Assembly: GCA_905479025.1 (NCBI GenBank)
Contig: CAJQKX010000814.1
Coordinates: 1-12,316, forward strand
Length of the DNA stretch: 12,316 bases
Direction of reading: 5' to 3'
Origin: an uncultured Paraglaciecola sp.
GTDB taxonomy: Bacteria; Pseudomonadota; Gammaproteobacteria; Enterobacterales; Alteromonadaceae
Of the stretch, positions 1 to 7,038 are shown in pieces (within the stretch, counting starts at the first letter, position 1; the number at the start of each line of letters is the position of its first letter). Both the position numbers and the translations under genes were made by a program. The notes below the pieces were generated by a model. The model ran no database searches, was not told the origin of the DNA, and worked only from the letters and a program-made list of their open reading frames with translations.

Positions 1-2
1 CT

Positions 3-1619
3 GTAGCTGGATGTCACCGCCTGACGTTTCTTGGGGGTAAGGTTATTTTAGACTTGTGGTTAGGGGATGTGCATGACGTTTTACCTAAGATTGAAAACAC
101 ACCTCAAGGTTTAATCGATACTTGGTTTCTTGATGGCTTTGCGCCCAGTAAAAATCCAGACATGTGGACCCAAGGGTTATTTGAGCACATGGCATTACTG
201 GCTAAAGATCAATGCCATCTTGCCACATTCACCGCAGCAGGTCATGTCAAACGTGGCTTAAGAGAAGCCGGGTTTAAGGTACAGAAACAACCCGCCCATG
301 GTCGCAAAAAAGATATGTTGGTGGGAATAATTGATAAACCAGCCAATAATCCAAGTCGATTACCCTACTTTGCGCGCATACCCGCAAGCATTCAGCAAAA
401 GCCAATTAACAAAACACCCAAGATTGCCATCATTGGGGGGGGGCTAGCAGCAGCCAATTGTGCTTATGCACTGAGTCAAAGGGGATTACAAGCCACACTT
501 TATTGCCAAGACAATGCGTTAGCCGCAGGCGCTTCAGGTAATGCCCAAGGTGGATTTTACCCACAACTTAATGCTCAAGCAGGGCACGCCAGTCAAATCC
601 ATGCCTTGTCATTCAATTATGCGAGCAAGCTATATCGAGAGTTACTCAATCAAGGTATTCAATACAGTCATCAGTGGTGCGGGACTTTTCAGGTCGCTTT
701 TAATGACAAGGTGGCTGCTCGTTATCGCAAATTAGTAGAAAACAAGACATGGCCAGAGGCTTTAATACATTGGATTGACGCACAACAAGCGACAAACATT
801 GCCAAGGTGGATCTACCCTATCCGGGTTTATATATTCCACAAGGAGGATGGATTAATCTGCCTGAGTTAGTCGCAGGGCTTGTCAAAGCAGCCGACTCAA
901 GCGTCATCGTTAATCAACAACTAACTTCCTTGGCACATATCAATGACGCATGGCAGCTAAATTGGCAAGATGGTAGTGAATCTGATGCAGATATTGTGAT
1001 CATGGCAACTGGCAGCGATAGCGCCGATTGTCAGCAGATGTCTCAACTGCCATTTCGCTTGGTCAGAGGCCAGGTAGAAGCAATAAGCAGTCAAAACGAG
1101 CTAGCTAATCTAGCCACAGTGTTATGCCATAAAGGATATTTAACCCCCCAATGGCAAGGCTCTCACGCCATGGGGTCAACCTATGTCAAAGAGGATAGAA
1201 ACTGTGATTATCGACTATCTGAACAGCACACTAACCTAACGATACATCAACAAGCACTAACAAAATGTGACTGGATTAATGGCATACGCCCCACAAAAAA
1301 TGGCCGCGCAGCCATAAGATGCAGTACCCCAGACCATCTACCCATGGTGGGTGCGGTGCCGGATACCACTATACAATTAGAACAATATCATGACTTATAT
1401 AAGGCTTTGCCTGCCAAACATTACCCCGCACCTAGTAATCACACTAACTTATTTATGTTATGTGGTTTAGGCTCAAGAGGATTAACCACTGCGCCTCTAT
1501 GTGCACAAATATTAGTCAGTCAAATAGTAAACGAGCCGTTGCCGTTGTCGAGCAACTTGTTGGATGCTTTAAACCCCAATCGCTTTTTAGTCAGGGGGCT
1601 TATCCGCAGACAGGGCTGA
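3..1619 (+). CDS. mnmC: MnmC bifunctional tRNA wobble-uridine enzyme (5' end outside window)
   Basis: MnmC completes the mnm5(s2)U modification at the wobble position of certain tRNAs: a C-terminal FAD oxidoreductase removes the carboxymethyl group and an N-terminal SAM-dependent methyltransferase methylates the product. The frame is open from the window edge and its first visible residues (GCHRL, then DLWLGDVHD) already match the methyltransferase interior, so the TTG at 54 is not the true start. 538 residues are visible; E. coli MnmC has about 668, so roughly 130 N-terminal residues are missing. DGFAPSKNPDMW (about visible residues 44-55) is the methyltransferase signature. The FAD dinucleotide motif IGGGLAAANCAYAL begins at about visible residue 144, followed by GASGNAQGGFYPQ. 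The C-terminal GSRGLTTAPL and ALNPNRF blocks are intact. It converges on the yfcL operon 46 bp downstream. A 9-G tract encodes the FAD glycines. Identification is secure. Confidence 0.96.
   Translation, partial: VAGCHRLTFLGGKVILDLWLGDVHDVLPKIENTPQGLIDTWFLDGFAPSKNPDMWTQGLFEHMALLAKDQCHLATFTAAGHVKRGLREAGFKVQKQPAHGRKKDMLVGIIDKPANNPSRLPYFARIPASIQQKPINKTPKIAIIGGGLAAANCAYALSQRGLQATLYCQDNALAAGASGNAQGGFYPQLNAQAGHASQIHALSFNYASKLYRELLNQGIQYSHQWCGTFQVAFNDKVAARYRKLVENKTWPEALIHWIDAQQATNIAKVDLPYPGLYIPQGGWINLPELVAGLVKAADSSVIVNQQLTSLAHINDAWQLNWQDGSESDADIVIMATGSDSADCQQMSQLPFRLVRGQVEAISSQNELANLATVLCHKGYLTPQWQGSHAMGSTYVKEDRNCDYRLSEQHTNLTIHQQALTKCDWINGIRPTKNGRAAIRCSTPDHLPMVGAVPDTTIQLEQYHDLYKALPAKHYPAPSNHTNLFMLCGLGSRGLTTAPLCAQILVSQIVNEPLPLSSNLLDALNPNRFLVRGLIRRQG
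435..443 (+). repeat. Poly-G tract (9 G) inside mnmC
   Basis: Nine consecutive G residues encode the three glycines of the FAD-binding motif of MnmC as GGG-GGG-GGG. Slippage by one base here would spare the methyltransferase domain and destroy the oxidoreductase domain. Confidence 0.9.
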
Positions 1620-1665
1620 AAAGCCTACGCAACTTGATGATAGGTATTCCCTTAGCGAGACTGAC

Positions 1666-1959
1666 CTAACCCGATTGCAATGTCTGCCATAAACTTAACA
1701 CTTGTTGCTGATCATCAGTAGTGAGTTCTTGGTGACTAAAAGCAGCGGTTAAACTGATCTCCATCAGCGCAGCTAATTGTTTAACCTGTGTCATTTGTTG
1801 CACTTGGCTTTGCCCCGCCTCAACAGCAAAGTGCCCCTGCAAATAACTGGCAATAAACAACTCTTGATCGTTGCCATGCTGCACTACTTGGTCTAAGTAA
1901 CATTCAGTTTTATGAATAAAGGCAGTAAGCTCATTTTGTTGCTGCTTGGATGATGTCAA
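1666..1959 (-). CDS. yfcL: YfcL family protein
   Basis: Small soluble protein of 97 residues resembling E. coli YfcL (about 92 residues), whose biochemical function is not established. The segment DQELFIASYLQGHF (residues 31-44) aligns with the DDELFASGYLRGHL block of YfcL, and the C-terminal half (ELTTDDQQQVLSLWQTL) matches the ELSPRDQALVTDMWENL region. I see no signal peptide or membrane segment. The start is TTG: its first three bases lie in the TTGA shared with the TGA stop of the upstream ATP-NAD kinase family gene, and an AAGGA motif sits six bases before it inside that gene. No in-frame ATG offers a reasonable alternative. It is the last gene of the leftward epmC operon and faces mnmC, a neighbourhood like that of E. 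coli mnmC-yfcL-epmC. Translation is probably coupled to the upstream gene. Confidence 0.88.
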   Translation of the reverse strand: MTSSKQQQNELTAFIHKTECYLDQVVQHGNDQELFIASYLQGHFAVEAGQSQVQQMTQVKQLAALMEISLTAAFSHQELTTDDQQQVLSLWQTLQSG

Positions 1960-3131
1960 ACTGTGTCCTTAATGGATAAATGTAAATTGGCTATGGGGTA
2001 TAACACTTGGTCGTGATAACCGGTGATGATACTGATTAATCCTGACAGCTGTATATCTAACTTTGTATCGCCTGAATCAACAATCAATGGGCGTCCAGAC
2101 AAATTAGACAGCTTGCTCTTGGTCGCTACCAACAAGATGTTATCTTTTTCTATAGACGTTAAAAAATCCGCACTCAATTGCTGGTTTCCGCGGCCTATTA
2201 TATGTCCTTGACCACCAATCAAGGTCAGCACCAATTTGCAGTTTTGATGAGTCGTTAGCGCTATTAATTCACTGGCAGTCACATCACTGGCCAGCAATTT
2301 TTTATGTTTAATCACATCAACACCTAACAAGGTGTTTTTAATGCCCAGCTCTTGCATTACAAACTCAACGGTTGAGCCTGACCCCATGACAAATAGATGC
2401 TCAGGGTTATCCTCGATGATCTCAATGATATGCGCAGCGATATCCGCCAAGACCAGTTCATCAGACTCTTTACCACCCATCTTAACGGCTTGAATATATC
2501 TCAGTTCAGTCGGAACCTGCATTTCACCAAATTGACGGGCATTAACCTTACCGTTTCTAAACAACGCTTCATCAATATCCATGACCTCGGCATCACTGAC
2601 ACTGACTATTTCACCCTTTATCACTTGCTTTAATACTCTACCGGCGGCCGCTGGAGTAATAGCATAAACAGCTGAGTGAATTTTACAGCCTGCAGGTACA
2701 CCTAAAACAGGGACTGAACTACCCACTACATGACAGACATTACGAGCCGTGCCATCACCACCAGCAAATAAAATCAAATCGACCTGATGAGCAAGCAACG
2801 CTTTTGCTGTGGCTTCAGTATCTTGGCCTTCTGTTTGTAAGTTTTCAGGCTGATAGACCAGGGTATAATGAAAGCCCATATCCTTAGCCAGGGTTTCACC
2901 CATATCGCCTGATGCAACATAGAGCTGCACTTGGTCTTGAATAGTTACAATATGCGCAAGGGCTAAGCGGGTTTTATCTAGGGCTTTTTTTTCTGCTCCC
3001 ATGGATAAGGCTTTTTCGCGGATTTCAACACCATCGCTACCTTTTAATGCTAAGGCCCCACCAATGCCAGCATAAGGATTGACTAACAAACCTAACTTAA
3101 ATAGTCTGTGAAGTTTAGGCTGATTCAACAT
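1956..3131 (-). CDS. ATP-NAD kinase family protein (COG3199 type)
   Basis: Predicted cytoplasmic nucleotide-binding protein of the ATP-NAD kinase superfamily, in the longer COG3199-like branch of about 370-400 residues rather than the classical NadK of about 300. LGLLVNPYAGIGG (residues 13-25) is the N-terminal strand and loop. LFAGGDGTARNV (121-132) carries the GGDG motif that binds ATP and holds the catalytic aspartate. GVPAGCKIHSAVYA (144-157) matches the family. The C-terminal domain ends with TGYHDQVLYPI. The open frame extends upstream to 3215, but I place the start at the ATG at 3129-3131 because a GGGAG site lies seven bases before it, homology starts at about residue 10, and the extra 28 codons fall inside epmC. 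The gene overlaps the epmC end by 17 bp and the yfcL start by 4 bp. The phosphoryl acceptor of this branch cannot be read from sequence. Confidence 0.87.
   Translation of the reverse strand: MLNQPKLHRLFKLGLLVNPYAGIGGALALKGSDGVEIREKALSMGAEKKALDKTRLALAHIVTIQDQVQLYVASGDMGETLAKDMGFHYTLVYQPENLQTEGQDTEATAKALLAHQVDLILFAGGDGTARNVCHVVGSSVPVLGVPAGCKIHSAVYAITPAAAGRVLKQVIKGEIVSVSDAEVMDIDEALFRNGKVNARQFGEMQVPTELRYIQAVKMGGKESDELVLADIAAHIIEIIEDNPEHLFVMGSGSTVEFVMQELGIKNTLLGVDVIKHKKLLASDVTASELIALTTHQNCKLVLTLIGGQGHIIGRGNQQLSADFLTSIEKDNILLVATKSKLSNLSGRPLIVDSGDTKLDIQLSGLISIITGYHDQVLYPIANLHLSIKDTV
1966..1970 (-). promoter_or_regulatory. Shine-Dalgarno site deciding the yfcL TTG start
   Basis: AAGGA on the minus strand lies six bases upstream of the TTG at 1957-1959, within the last codons of the preceding gene. 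This supports the TTG as a real start and coupling at the TTGA junction. Confidence 0.7.
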
Positions 3132-3708
3132 CGAACATCTCCCATTGCAGGTCGTCTGTCTGATAAAACTTTTGCAACACCCCCATAAACTCTGCGGCAC
3201 GAGTTGGAAAACCATACTCTAGGTACAACATGATTTGTCGTTTTACCGCATTTTGGAAACCTTGAATATCAGCAGCTGCCCCCTTTAAATTATCAGTACT
3301 GACTGTAAAGGGTTTGCCTGCCACACAAGAGAAGGCCCACTCGATTGCCTGGGGTTTCACTTCTACCTTTTCAAATTCAACTTGCTGTTGCATATCTCTA
3401 CCATCAGGGCTATACCAATAACCATAATCTTCTAACAAACGTCTTTGTTTACCTGCAATACACCAGTGAGCTATTTCATGCAATGCACTGGCAAAGTAGC
3501 CGTGGGCAAACACTATCTGATGGTGTTGTGAACGTTGCGCGGGGATATAGATAGGCTCGTGATCTCCTTTTACCAAAACCGTATTTTCAGTCTCTGTAAA
3601 AGTGGCATTAAATAACACAATAAGATCCTGAAAGTTGTGCAATATTGCCCCGTCTGAAGACTGCGAGCAGAGAGTTTGTTTAAGAGATAAAGCAGTGTTT
3701 ATATTCAT
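3115..3708 (-). CDS. epmC: Elongation factor P hydroxylase EpmC
   Basis: EpmC (YfcM) hydroxylates the beta-lysylated lysine of elongation factor P, the last step of the EpmA/EpmB/EpmC pathway for the factor that relieves ribosome stalling at polyprolines. The 197-residue protein matches E. coli EpmC (about 182) nearly throughout. KGDHEPIYIPA is at residues 47-57. IVFAHGYFASALHEIAHWC (65-83) includes H77, E78 and H81, the presumed metal-binding cluster. YGYWYSPDGRD and FEKVEVKPQA follow. It heads a leftward operon with the ATP-NAD kinase family gene and yfcL. The ATG at 3708 gives about 18 residues more than E. coli EpmC and has no clear ribosome site. A TTG at 3640-3642 preceded by GGGG would give an E. 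coli-like N-terminus, so the start is uncertain. Confidence 0.94.
   Translation of the reverse strand: MNINTALSLKQTLCSQSSDGAILHNFQDLIVLFNATFTETENTVLVKGDHEPIYIPAQRSQHHQIVFAHGYFASALHEIAHWCIAGKQRRLLEDYGYWYSPDGRDMQQQVEFEKVEVKPQAIEWAFSCVAGKPFTVSTDNLKGAAADIQGFQNAVKRQIMLYLEYGFPTRAAEFMGVLQKFYQTDDLQWEMFDVESA
3139..3143 (-). promoter_or_regulatory. Ribosome-binding site of the ATP-NAD kinase family gene
   Basis: GGGAG on the minus strand, seven bases before the ATG at 3129-3131, lies inside the end of epmC. It favours this start over the upstream one at 3215 and implies coupled translation with epmC. Confidence 0.6.
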
Positions 3709-3722
3709 ATGGGTGGCATTCT

Positions 3723-3748
3723 ATACATAAAAAGCATACATAAAAAGG
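3723..3748. repeat. 13-bp tandem direct repeat upstream of epmC
   Basis: Two adjacent 13-bp units share the 12-bp core atacataaaaag (3723-3734 and 3736-3747). A 6-bp tandem duplication, ggtgta twice, follows directly at 3748-3759. Both lie in the leader/promoter region of epmC, 15 bp or more upstream of its ATG. Confidence 0.85.
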
Positions 3749-3798
3749 GTGTAGGTGTAGCCCTAGTCCAACATTAGTCGAATATTTAGCCTCGGTGT

Positions 3799-3827
3799 TT
3801 GATTTCACCTATTGTTTTCGCTAAAAA
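3799..3827 (+). promoter_or_regulatory. Candidate sigma-70 promoter of the CBM9-like gene
   Basis: TTGATT (3799-3804) and TAAAAA (3822-3827) are separated by 17 bp and lie about 42 bp upstream of the TTG start at 3870. The -35 match is fair and the -10 match weaker. This is sequence inspection only. Confidence 0.4.
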
Positions 3828-3857
3828 ATTACGCCAAGCTATAAACGAATTTTACCC

Positions 3858-3863
3858 AAGGAG
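3858..3863 (+). promoter_or_regulatory. Strong Shine-Dalgarno deciding a TTG start
   Basis: AAGGAG lies six bases upstream of the TTG at 3870-3872. It is the best ribosome site in this part of the window and supports initiation at TTG, immediately before a signal-peptide-like sequence. Confidence 0.75.
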
Positions 3864-3869
3864 AGTACT

Positions 3870-4589
3870 TTGTTACGAAGGTTTCTATTTAGCAGTGTGT
3901 GCGTTTGCGCACAAATTAGCGCCACCGAAATAAAACATACTGCCACTCCTATTATAATAGACGGTGCCGCTGAGCAGACATGGGATAATACCCAATGGCA
4001 ACCCATGGCTTACTTGATGGCCGGATCGCAACCAAAAGAAACAGACTTTTCTGGACGTTATAAGTTGTTATGGGATAACCAGTATTTGTACCTACAAGCA
4101 CAGATTACTGATGATATATTGTTTGACAAAACCGCAGATCCTACCGTCAAGTATTGGGACGATGACTGTCTAGAAGTATTCGTTGATAGCGATGCATCTG
4201 GTGGTAACCATCAATATAATCACAGCGCATTCGCTTACCATATCGCCTTAGACAACCAAACCGTAGATATTGGTGATGATACGAACGCGCATTTATATAA
4301 TGGCCATGTGATCAGTCGTTGGCAGCGCGAGAATAAAACACCTAACGCAATCATCTGGGAAGCCGCCATCAAACTGTTTCCCAATACCTATAGCGACAAG
4401 CAACCTTTAGCCCCCATAATATTAAAACCCGAGCAAACTATCGGCTTTATGCTGGCCTATTGTGATAACGACGGCAGTGCCATTCGAGAGCATTTTATGG
4501 GTTCGCATAAAATCGAACCGCTGAACGGTGACACTAATCGTGGTTGGATAGACGCCAGCGTGTTTGGTCAGTTTAAATTAAAAAAATGA
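3870..4589 (+). CDS. Exported CBM9-like carbohydrate-binding protein
   Basis: The 239-residue product is nearly all one carbohydrate-binding module of the family 9-like (CBM9_1) type, expected to bind a sugar or glycan in the periplasm or outside the cell. After a short basic start and a hydrophobic stretch (residues 1-18, possible cleavage after ISA) comes IIIDGAAEQTWDN (28-40), the usual first strand. LLWDNQYLYLQAQITDD (66-82), YWDDDCLEVFVDSD (95-108) and WEAAIKLF (143-150) follow. NRGWIDASVFGQFKLKK is the typical closing strand. No catalytic domain is attached, so it may act as a stand-alone binding protein. The signal peptide is short, with cysteines at 11 and 13; I see no proper lipobox. 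Start is TTG with a strong ribosome site. It diverges from epmC; the next gene begins 40 bp downstream in the same direction. The ligand cannot be told. Confidence 0.85.
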   Translation: MLRRFLFSSVCVCAQISATEIKHTATPIIIDGAAEQTWDNTQWQPMAYLMAGSQPKETDFSGRYKLLWDNQYLYLQAQITDDILFDKTADPTVKYWDDDCLEVFVDSDASGGNHQYNHSAFAYHIALDNQTVDIGDDTNAHLYNGHVISRWQRENKTPNAIIWEAAIKLFPNTYSDKQPLAPIILKPEQTIGFMLAYCDNDGSAIREHFMGSHKIEPLNGDTNRGWIDASVFGQFKLKK

Positions 4590-4629
4590 GCCCCATCTAT
4601 TTAGCATGTAATATGCAGCATCTTTTATA

Positions 4630-5325
4630 ATGAGTGACAGCACCAAGCAAATAATCCACCATTTACATGGTATTAGCACCATGCAAGAAATTGCAGACAA
4701 AGCGGGGTTAAATCCTGCCATTAGGGCGGTGCAAGTGTGGCAGTGCAAACGTTTGTTAGCCAGTCATCAGCAGATGTACCAACAAAAACGTTTTAAACCC
4801 GCGGTAGAATTTTTTATCAACGAACTCTATGGGCCCAATGATTTTAGCCAGCGCGATCAGGATATCGCCCGTATTGTGCCTAAAATGTCAAAATTTCTAC
4901 CTGAGAAGGCACTCCATTCATTGGCCTCGGCGTTGCACTTAAACACCTTATCTTTTGAGCTAGACTTTAGTCTAGCCAAACAGTTAGTGGGCACCGAGAT
5001 TAATCGTGATAGTTATGCCAAGGCTTATATCAGTTGCGACAACCTTGCCAAAAGACAACAACAAATTGACTATATCCGTACTTTGGGAAACGACTTAGCT
5101 GAGGTAGTCAAAATGAAAGGCATTTCAAGCTTATTATTTATCTCCCGAAAACCGGCAAAAATAGCAGGTGTTTTAGCTTTACATGAATTCCTAGCAAAAG
5201 GCTTTAAAGCCTTTAAAAACCTTGGCAAGGTGGAAGATTTCATTATACCTGTAGTAAATAAAGAACATCAGATTATGCAACAACTCATCAATTCAAATTC
5301 TCCAAATCCATTGCCAGATGTATAG
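4630..5325 (+). CDS. FFLEELY-motif conserved protein of unknown function
   Basis: A 231-residue protein with no signal peptide and no clear transmembrane segment. FFINELYGPNDFSQRD (residues 61-76) matches the signature by which NCBI-style annotation names 'FFLEE(L)Y motif protein', a conserved gammaproteobacterial family without a known function. The N-terminal 60 residues are predicted mostly helical with basic patches (WQCKRLLASHQQ). The region SFELDFSLAKQLVGTEI (108-124) and the later YAKAYISCDN are compatible with an all-helical fold. The C-terminal third is basic (SRKPAKIAG, AKGFKAFKNLGK). Only 7 bp separate it from the thioesterase gene, which is followed with an overlap by the protease gene, so these three are probably one transcript. 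The ATG at 4630 has no visible ribosome site, and its first bases overlap a TATAAT. Family membership is likely; function is unknown. Confidence 0.85.
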   Translation: MSDSTKQIIHHLHGISTMQEIADKAGLNPAIRAVQVWQCKRLLASHQQMYQQKRFKPAVEFFINELYGPNDFSQRDQDIARIVPKMSKFLPEKALHSLASALHLNTLSFELDFSLAKQLVGTEINRDSYAKAYISCDNLAKRQQQIDYIRTLGNDLAEVVKMKGISSLLFISRKPAKIAGVLALHEFLAKGFKAFKNLGKVEDFIIPVVNKEHQIMQQLINSNSPNPLPDV

Positions 5326-5332
5326 TTAATTT

Positions 5333-5788
5333 ATGACTTGGCTTTTCCCCACCCCCTTTTTATGCACTTGGCAGGTCACACCTGAGCAAATTGATCATTA
5401 TCAACATGCCAATAACGTGGCCTACGTCAGTCAACTGGAAGTGACTTCATGGACACACTCCAAGCATTTGGGTTTGACTATTGAGCAATATCAAACTTTA
5501 GACAGTGGTATGGCGATTGTTCGACACGAAATCGATTATTTAGCCGCAGCCTATGTCAATGATTTGATTGATTGTGCCACCTGGATAGTACGCTGTGACA
5601 ATAAGCTAAAGCTGGCGCGGCAATTTCAGTTTATTCGCCGCAGCGATCAGCTCACGCTATTAACGGCACGCACCGAGTTTGTGTGCATAGCTCTTTCAAC
5701 GGGTAAACCTAAACGTATGCCAAAAGAGTTTACCGATATTTATGGGCCAGCCTCCCTCCCCTTTCAGTCAAAAGCAGCCAAAGAATGA
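5333..5788 (+). CDS. Acyl-CoA thioesterase, hotdog fold (FadM/YbgC-like)
   Basis: Single-domain hotdog protein of 151 residues, the usual length for the 4HBT/YbgC/FadM group, which hydrolyses acyl-CoA thioesters in the cytoplasm. The N-terminal signature IDHYQHANNVAYVSQLE (residues 20-36) is very close to the LDVYQHVNNARYLEFLE block of E. coli FadM. D21 corresponds to the conserved acidic residue taken as catalytic. IVRHEIDYLAAA (62-73) is the central strand, and a basic GKPKRMPKEF closes the domain. Substrate chain length cannot be deduced. It starts 7 bp after the FFLEELY gene, without a visible ribosome site, and its TGA stop shares ATGA with the ATG of the protease gene. Translational coupling on both sides is therefore likely. 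I see no signal peptide. Confidence 0.88.
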   Translation: MTWLFPTPFLCTWQVTPEQIDHYQHANNVAYVSQLEVTSWTHSKHLGLTIEQYQTLDSGMAIVRHEIDYLAAAYVNDLIDCATWIVRCDNKLKLARQFQFIRRSDQLTLLTARTEFVCIALSTGKPKRMPKEFTDIYGPASLPFQSKAAKE

Positions 5789-6957
5789 ACCAGTGGAATC
5801 GCCTATTACTGTTATTGCTTGGCGTCTCTGTAGTGTTTAATGTTTATTTATTATTTACCACACCCCAGCAAAATGAATTCGCCCTATCTGATGACAAGCA
5901 TGCCAAGGTCAAACACATTTCAGCATCTGAACCATTATTAAACTTTAAGTTCAGTGAGCCACCGGCGGATACGCCAAGCCAAGCACCACCGACTATGCTC
6001 GTAAACAATCCAAGACCTAACACACCATTGAATCAGCTTTTGAGTAACAGAGTCGCGCTACTGGAACAGGCAAACTTGTGGTTACAACAGAATAGTTTCT
6101 TAAGGCTGGGCACATTTTTGCAAGGTTATTTGAAACAATACCCACAAGACATGGACTTTTTATTGTTAGAAGCAAAATTGAAGGTGGAAACCACTTTGTT
6201 AAGTGATGCCATCGCTCATTATTACGACTTATTAAGAAACCCTATGACAGCCGCACAGCAAAGTGAGATTGAACAACAAATCCAACAGCTAAGCCAAAAC
6301 ACCATTGAGCAGTTAAGGCGCAACTATTCGTGGGATATTTTAGCGATGTTTGTGGAGCCGCTGTTACAACTTGAGCCGAACAACAGACTTTACACCTTGT
6401 CCCTTGCTAGGGCTTATGCGGAACTTTTTCAAGAAGGCTTGATGGAAAATGTGCTGGCTTCCCTAGATTTTAACGACCCTGATGCACAAAACATTAGAAA
6501 CATCATGGTAGCGCAACAAATATTACCCGCGAATGATAAAGTTGATAAATTAGATGTAGAGGAAACAAACACCAACCTAGGGCGCCCTGTCTCACTTAAA
6601 CAATTTGGCAATCAATATGTAGTTGCGGCTACACTGAGCAGCAACCCAGTAGCACTATTAATTGATACTGGTGCGTCTGTCACCGCTATATCAAAACAAT
6701 ATTTTGATAATTTAAGTAACCGATACAAAACCAATTACCTGGGGCGTTTTAGTATTGGCACCGCAGCTGGCAATATTAAGGCGAGTATGTATCAATTTCA
6801 GGAGTTAACCATCAACCATGTCACAGTTCAAAACTTACCTGTGGTGATATTACCCATGCAAAGCATTAATAATGCCGACGGGCTATTAGGCATGAATTTT
6901 CTGCGAGAATTTGACTTTAAAATAGACCAACGACAGTCAGTGATGTTTATTCAATAA
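5785..6957 (+). CDS. Membrane-anchored retropepsin-like aspartic protease with helical linker
   Basis: Predicted clan AA aspartic protease tethered to the inner membrane with its catalytic domain in the periplasm. Residues about 6-25 are one hydrophobic segment (RLLLLLLGVSVVFNVYLLF) with few positive charges before it. A proline-rich spacer (about 55-80) leads to a long helical region (about 85-240; TFLQGYLKQYPQDMDFLLLEAKL and QLEPNNRLYTLSLARAYAEL) that reads like TPR repeats. The C-terminal 115 residues are the protease. LLIDTGASVTAIS contains catalytic D294-T295-G296, and DGLLGMNFL (365-373) is the usual hydrophobic-Gly element near the end of such domains. With one DTG per chain it should work as a homodimer like retropepsin. 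The start overlaps the thioesterase stop (ATGA). No specific substrate can be inferred. The shared transcript with a thioesterase and an unknown protein gives no clear pathway. Confidence 0.85.
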   Translation: MNQWNRLLLLLLGVSVVFNVYLLFTTPQQNEFALSDDKHAKVKHISASEPLLNFKFSEPPADTPSQAPPTMLVNNPRPNTPLNQLLSNRVALLEQANLWLQQNSFLRLGTFLQGYLKQYPQDMDFLLLEAKLKVETTLLSDAIAHYYDLLRNPMTAAQQSEIEQQIQQLSQNTIEQLRRNYSWDILAMFVEPLLQLEPNNRLYTLSLARAYAELFQEGLMENVLASLDFNDPDAQNIRNIMVAQQILPANDKVDKLDVEETNTNLGRPVSLKQFGNQYVVAATLSSNPVALLIDTGASVTAISKQYFDNLSNRYKTNYLGRFSIGTAAGNIKASMYQFQELTINHVTVQNLPVVILPMQSINNADGLLGMNFLREFDFKIDQRQSVMFIQ

Positions 6958-7038
6958 TCTTTTAATACTGTGCAATGAAAGTTATGTCGAGCATCGACAA
7001 ATCGACAGCAAGGCCGATATGCACGGGGATGTATCTAA

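Noticed and set aside
541..735. Small plus-strand open frame inside mnmC
   Set aside because: Shadow of mnmC in another frame, with no ribosome site or recognisable product.
54..1619. mnmC starting at the TTG at 54
   Set aside because: Codons upstream of 54 (GCHRL...) continue the MnmC homology to the window edge, so the gene is cut by the window rather than starting here.
1620..1665. Terminator between convergent mnmC and yfcL
   Set aside because: Only a 4-bp cccta/taggt-like pairing is visible; no convincing hairpin.
2023..2633. Plus-strand open frames opposite the ATP-NAD kinase family gene
   Set aside because: Antisense shadows of a well-supported gene.
3132..3215. 28-codon N-terminal extension of the ATP-NAD kinase family protein
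   Set aside because: It lies inside epmC, has no family resemblance, and the ATG at 3131 has its own ribosome site.
6985..6999. 6-bp hairpin after the protease gene as a terminator
   Set aside because: Short stem with no T-tract; listed only as part of the gene-free region.
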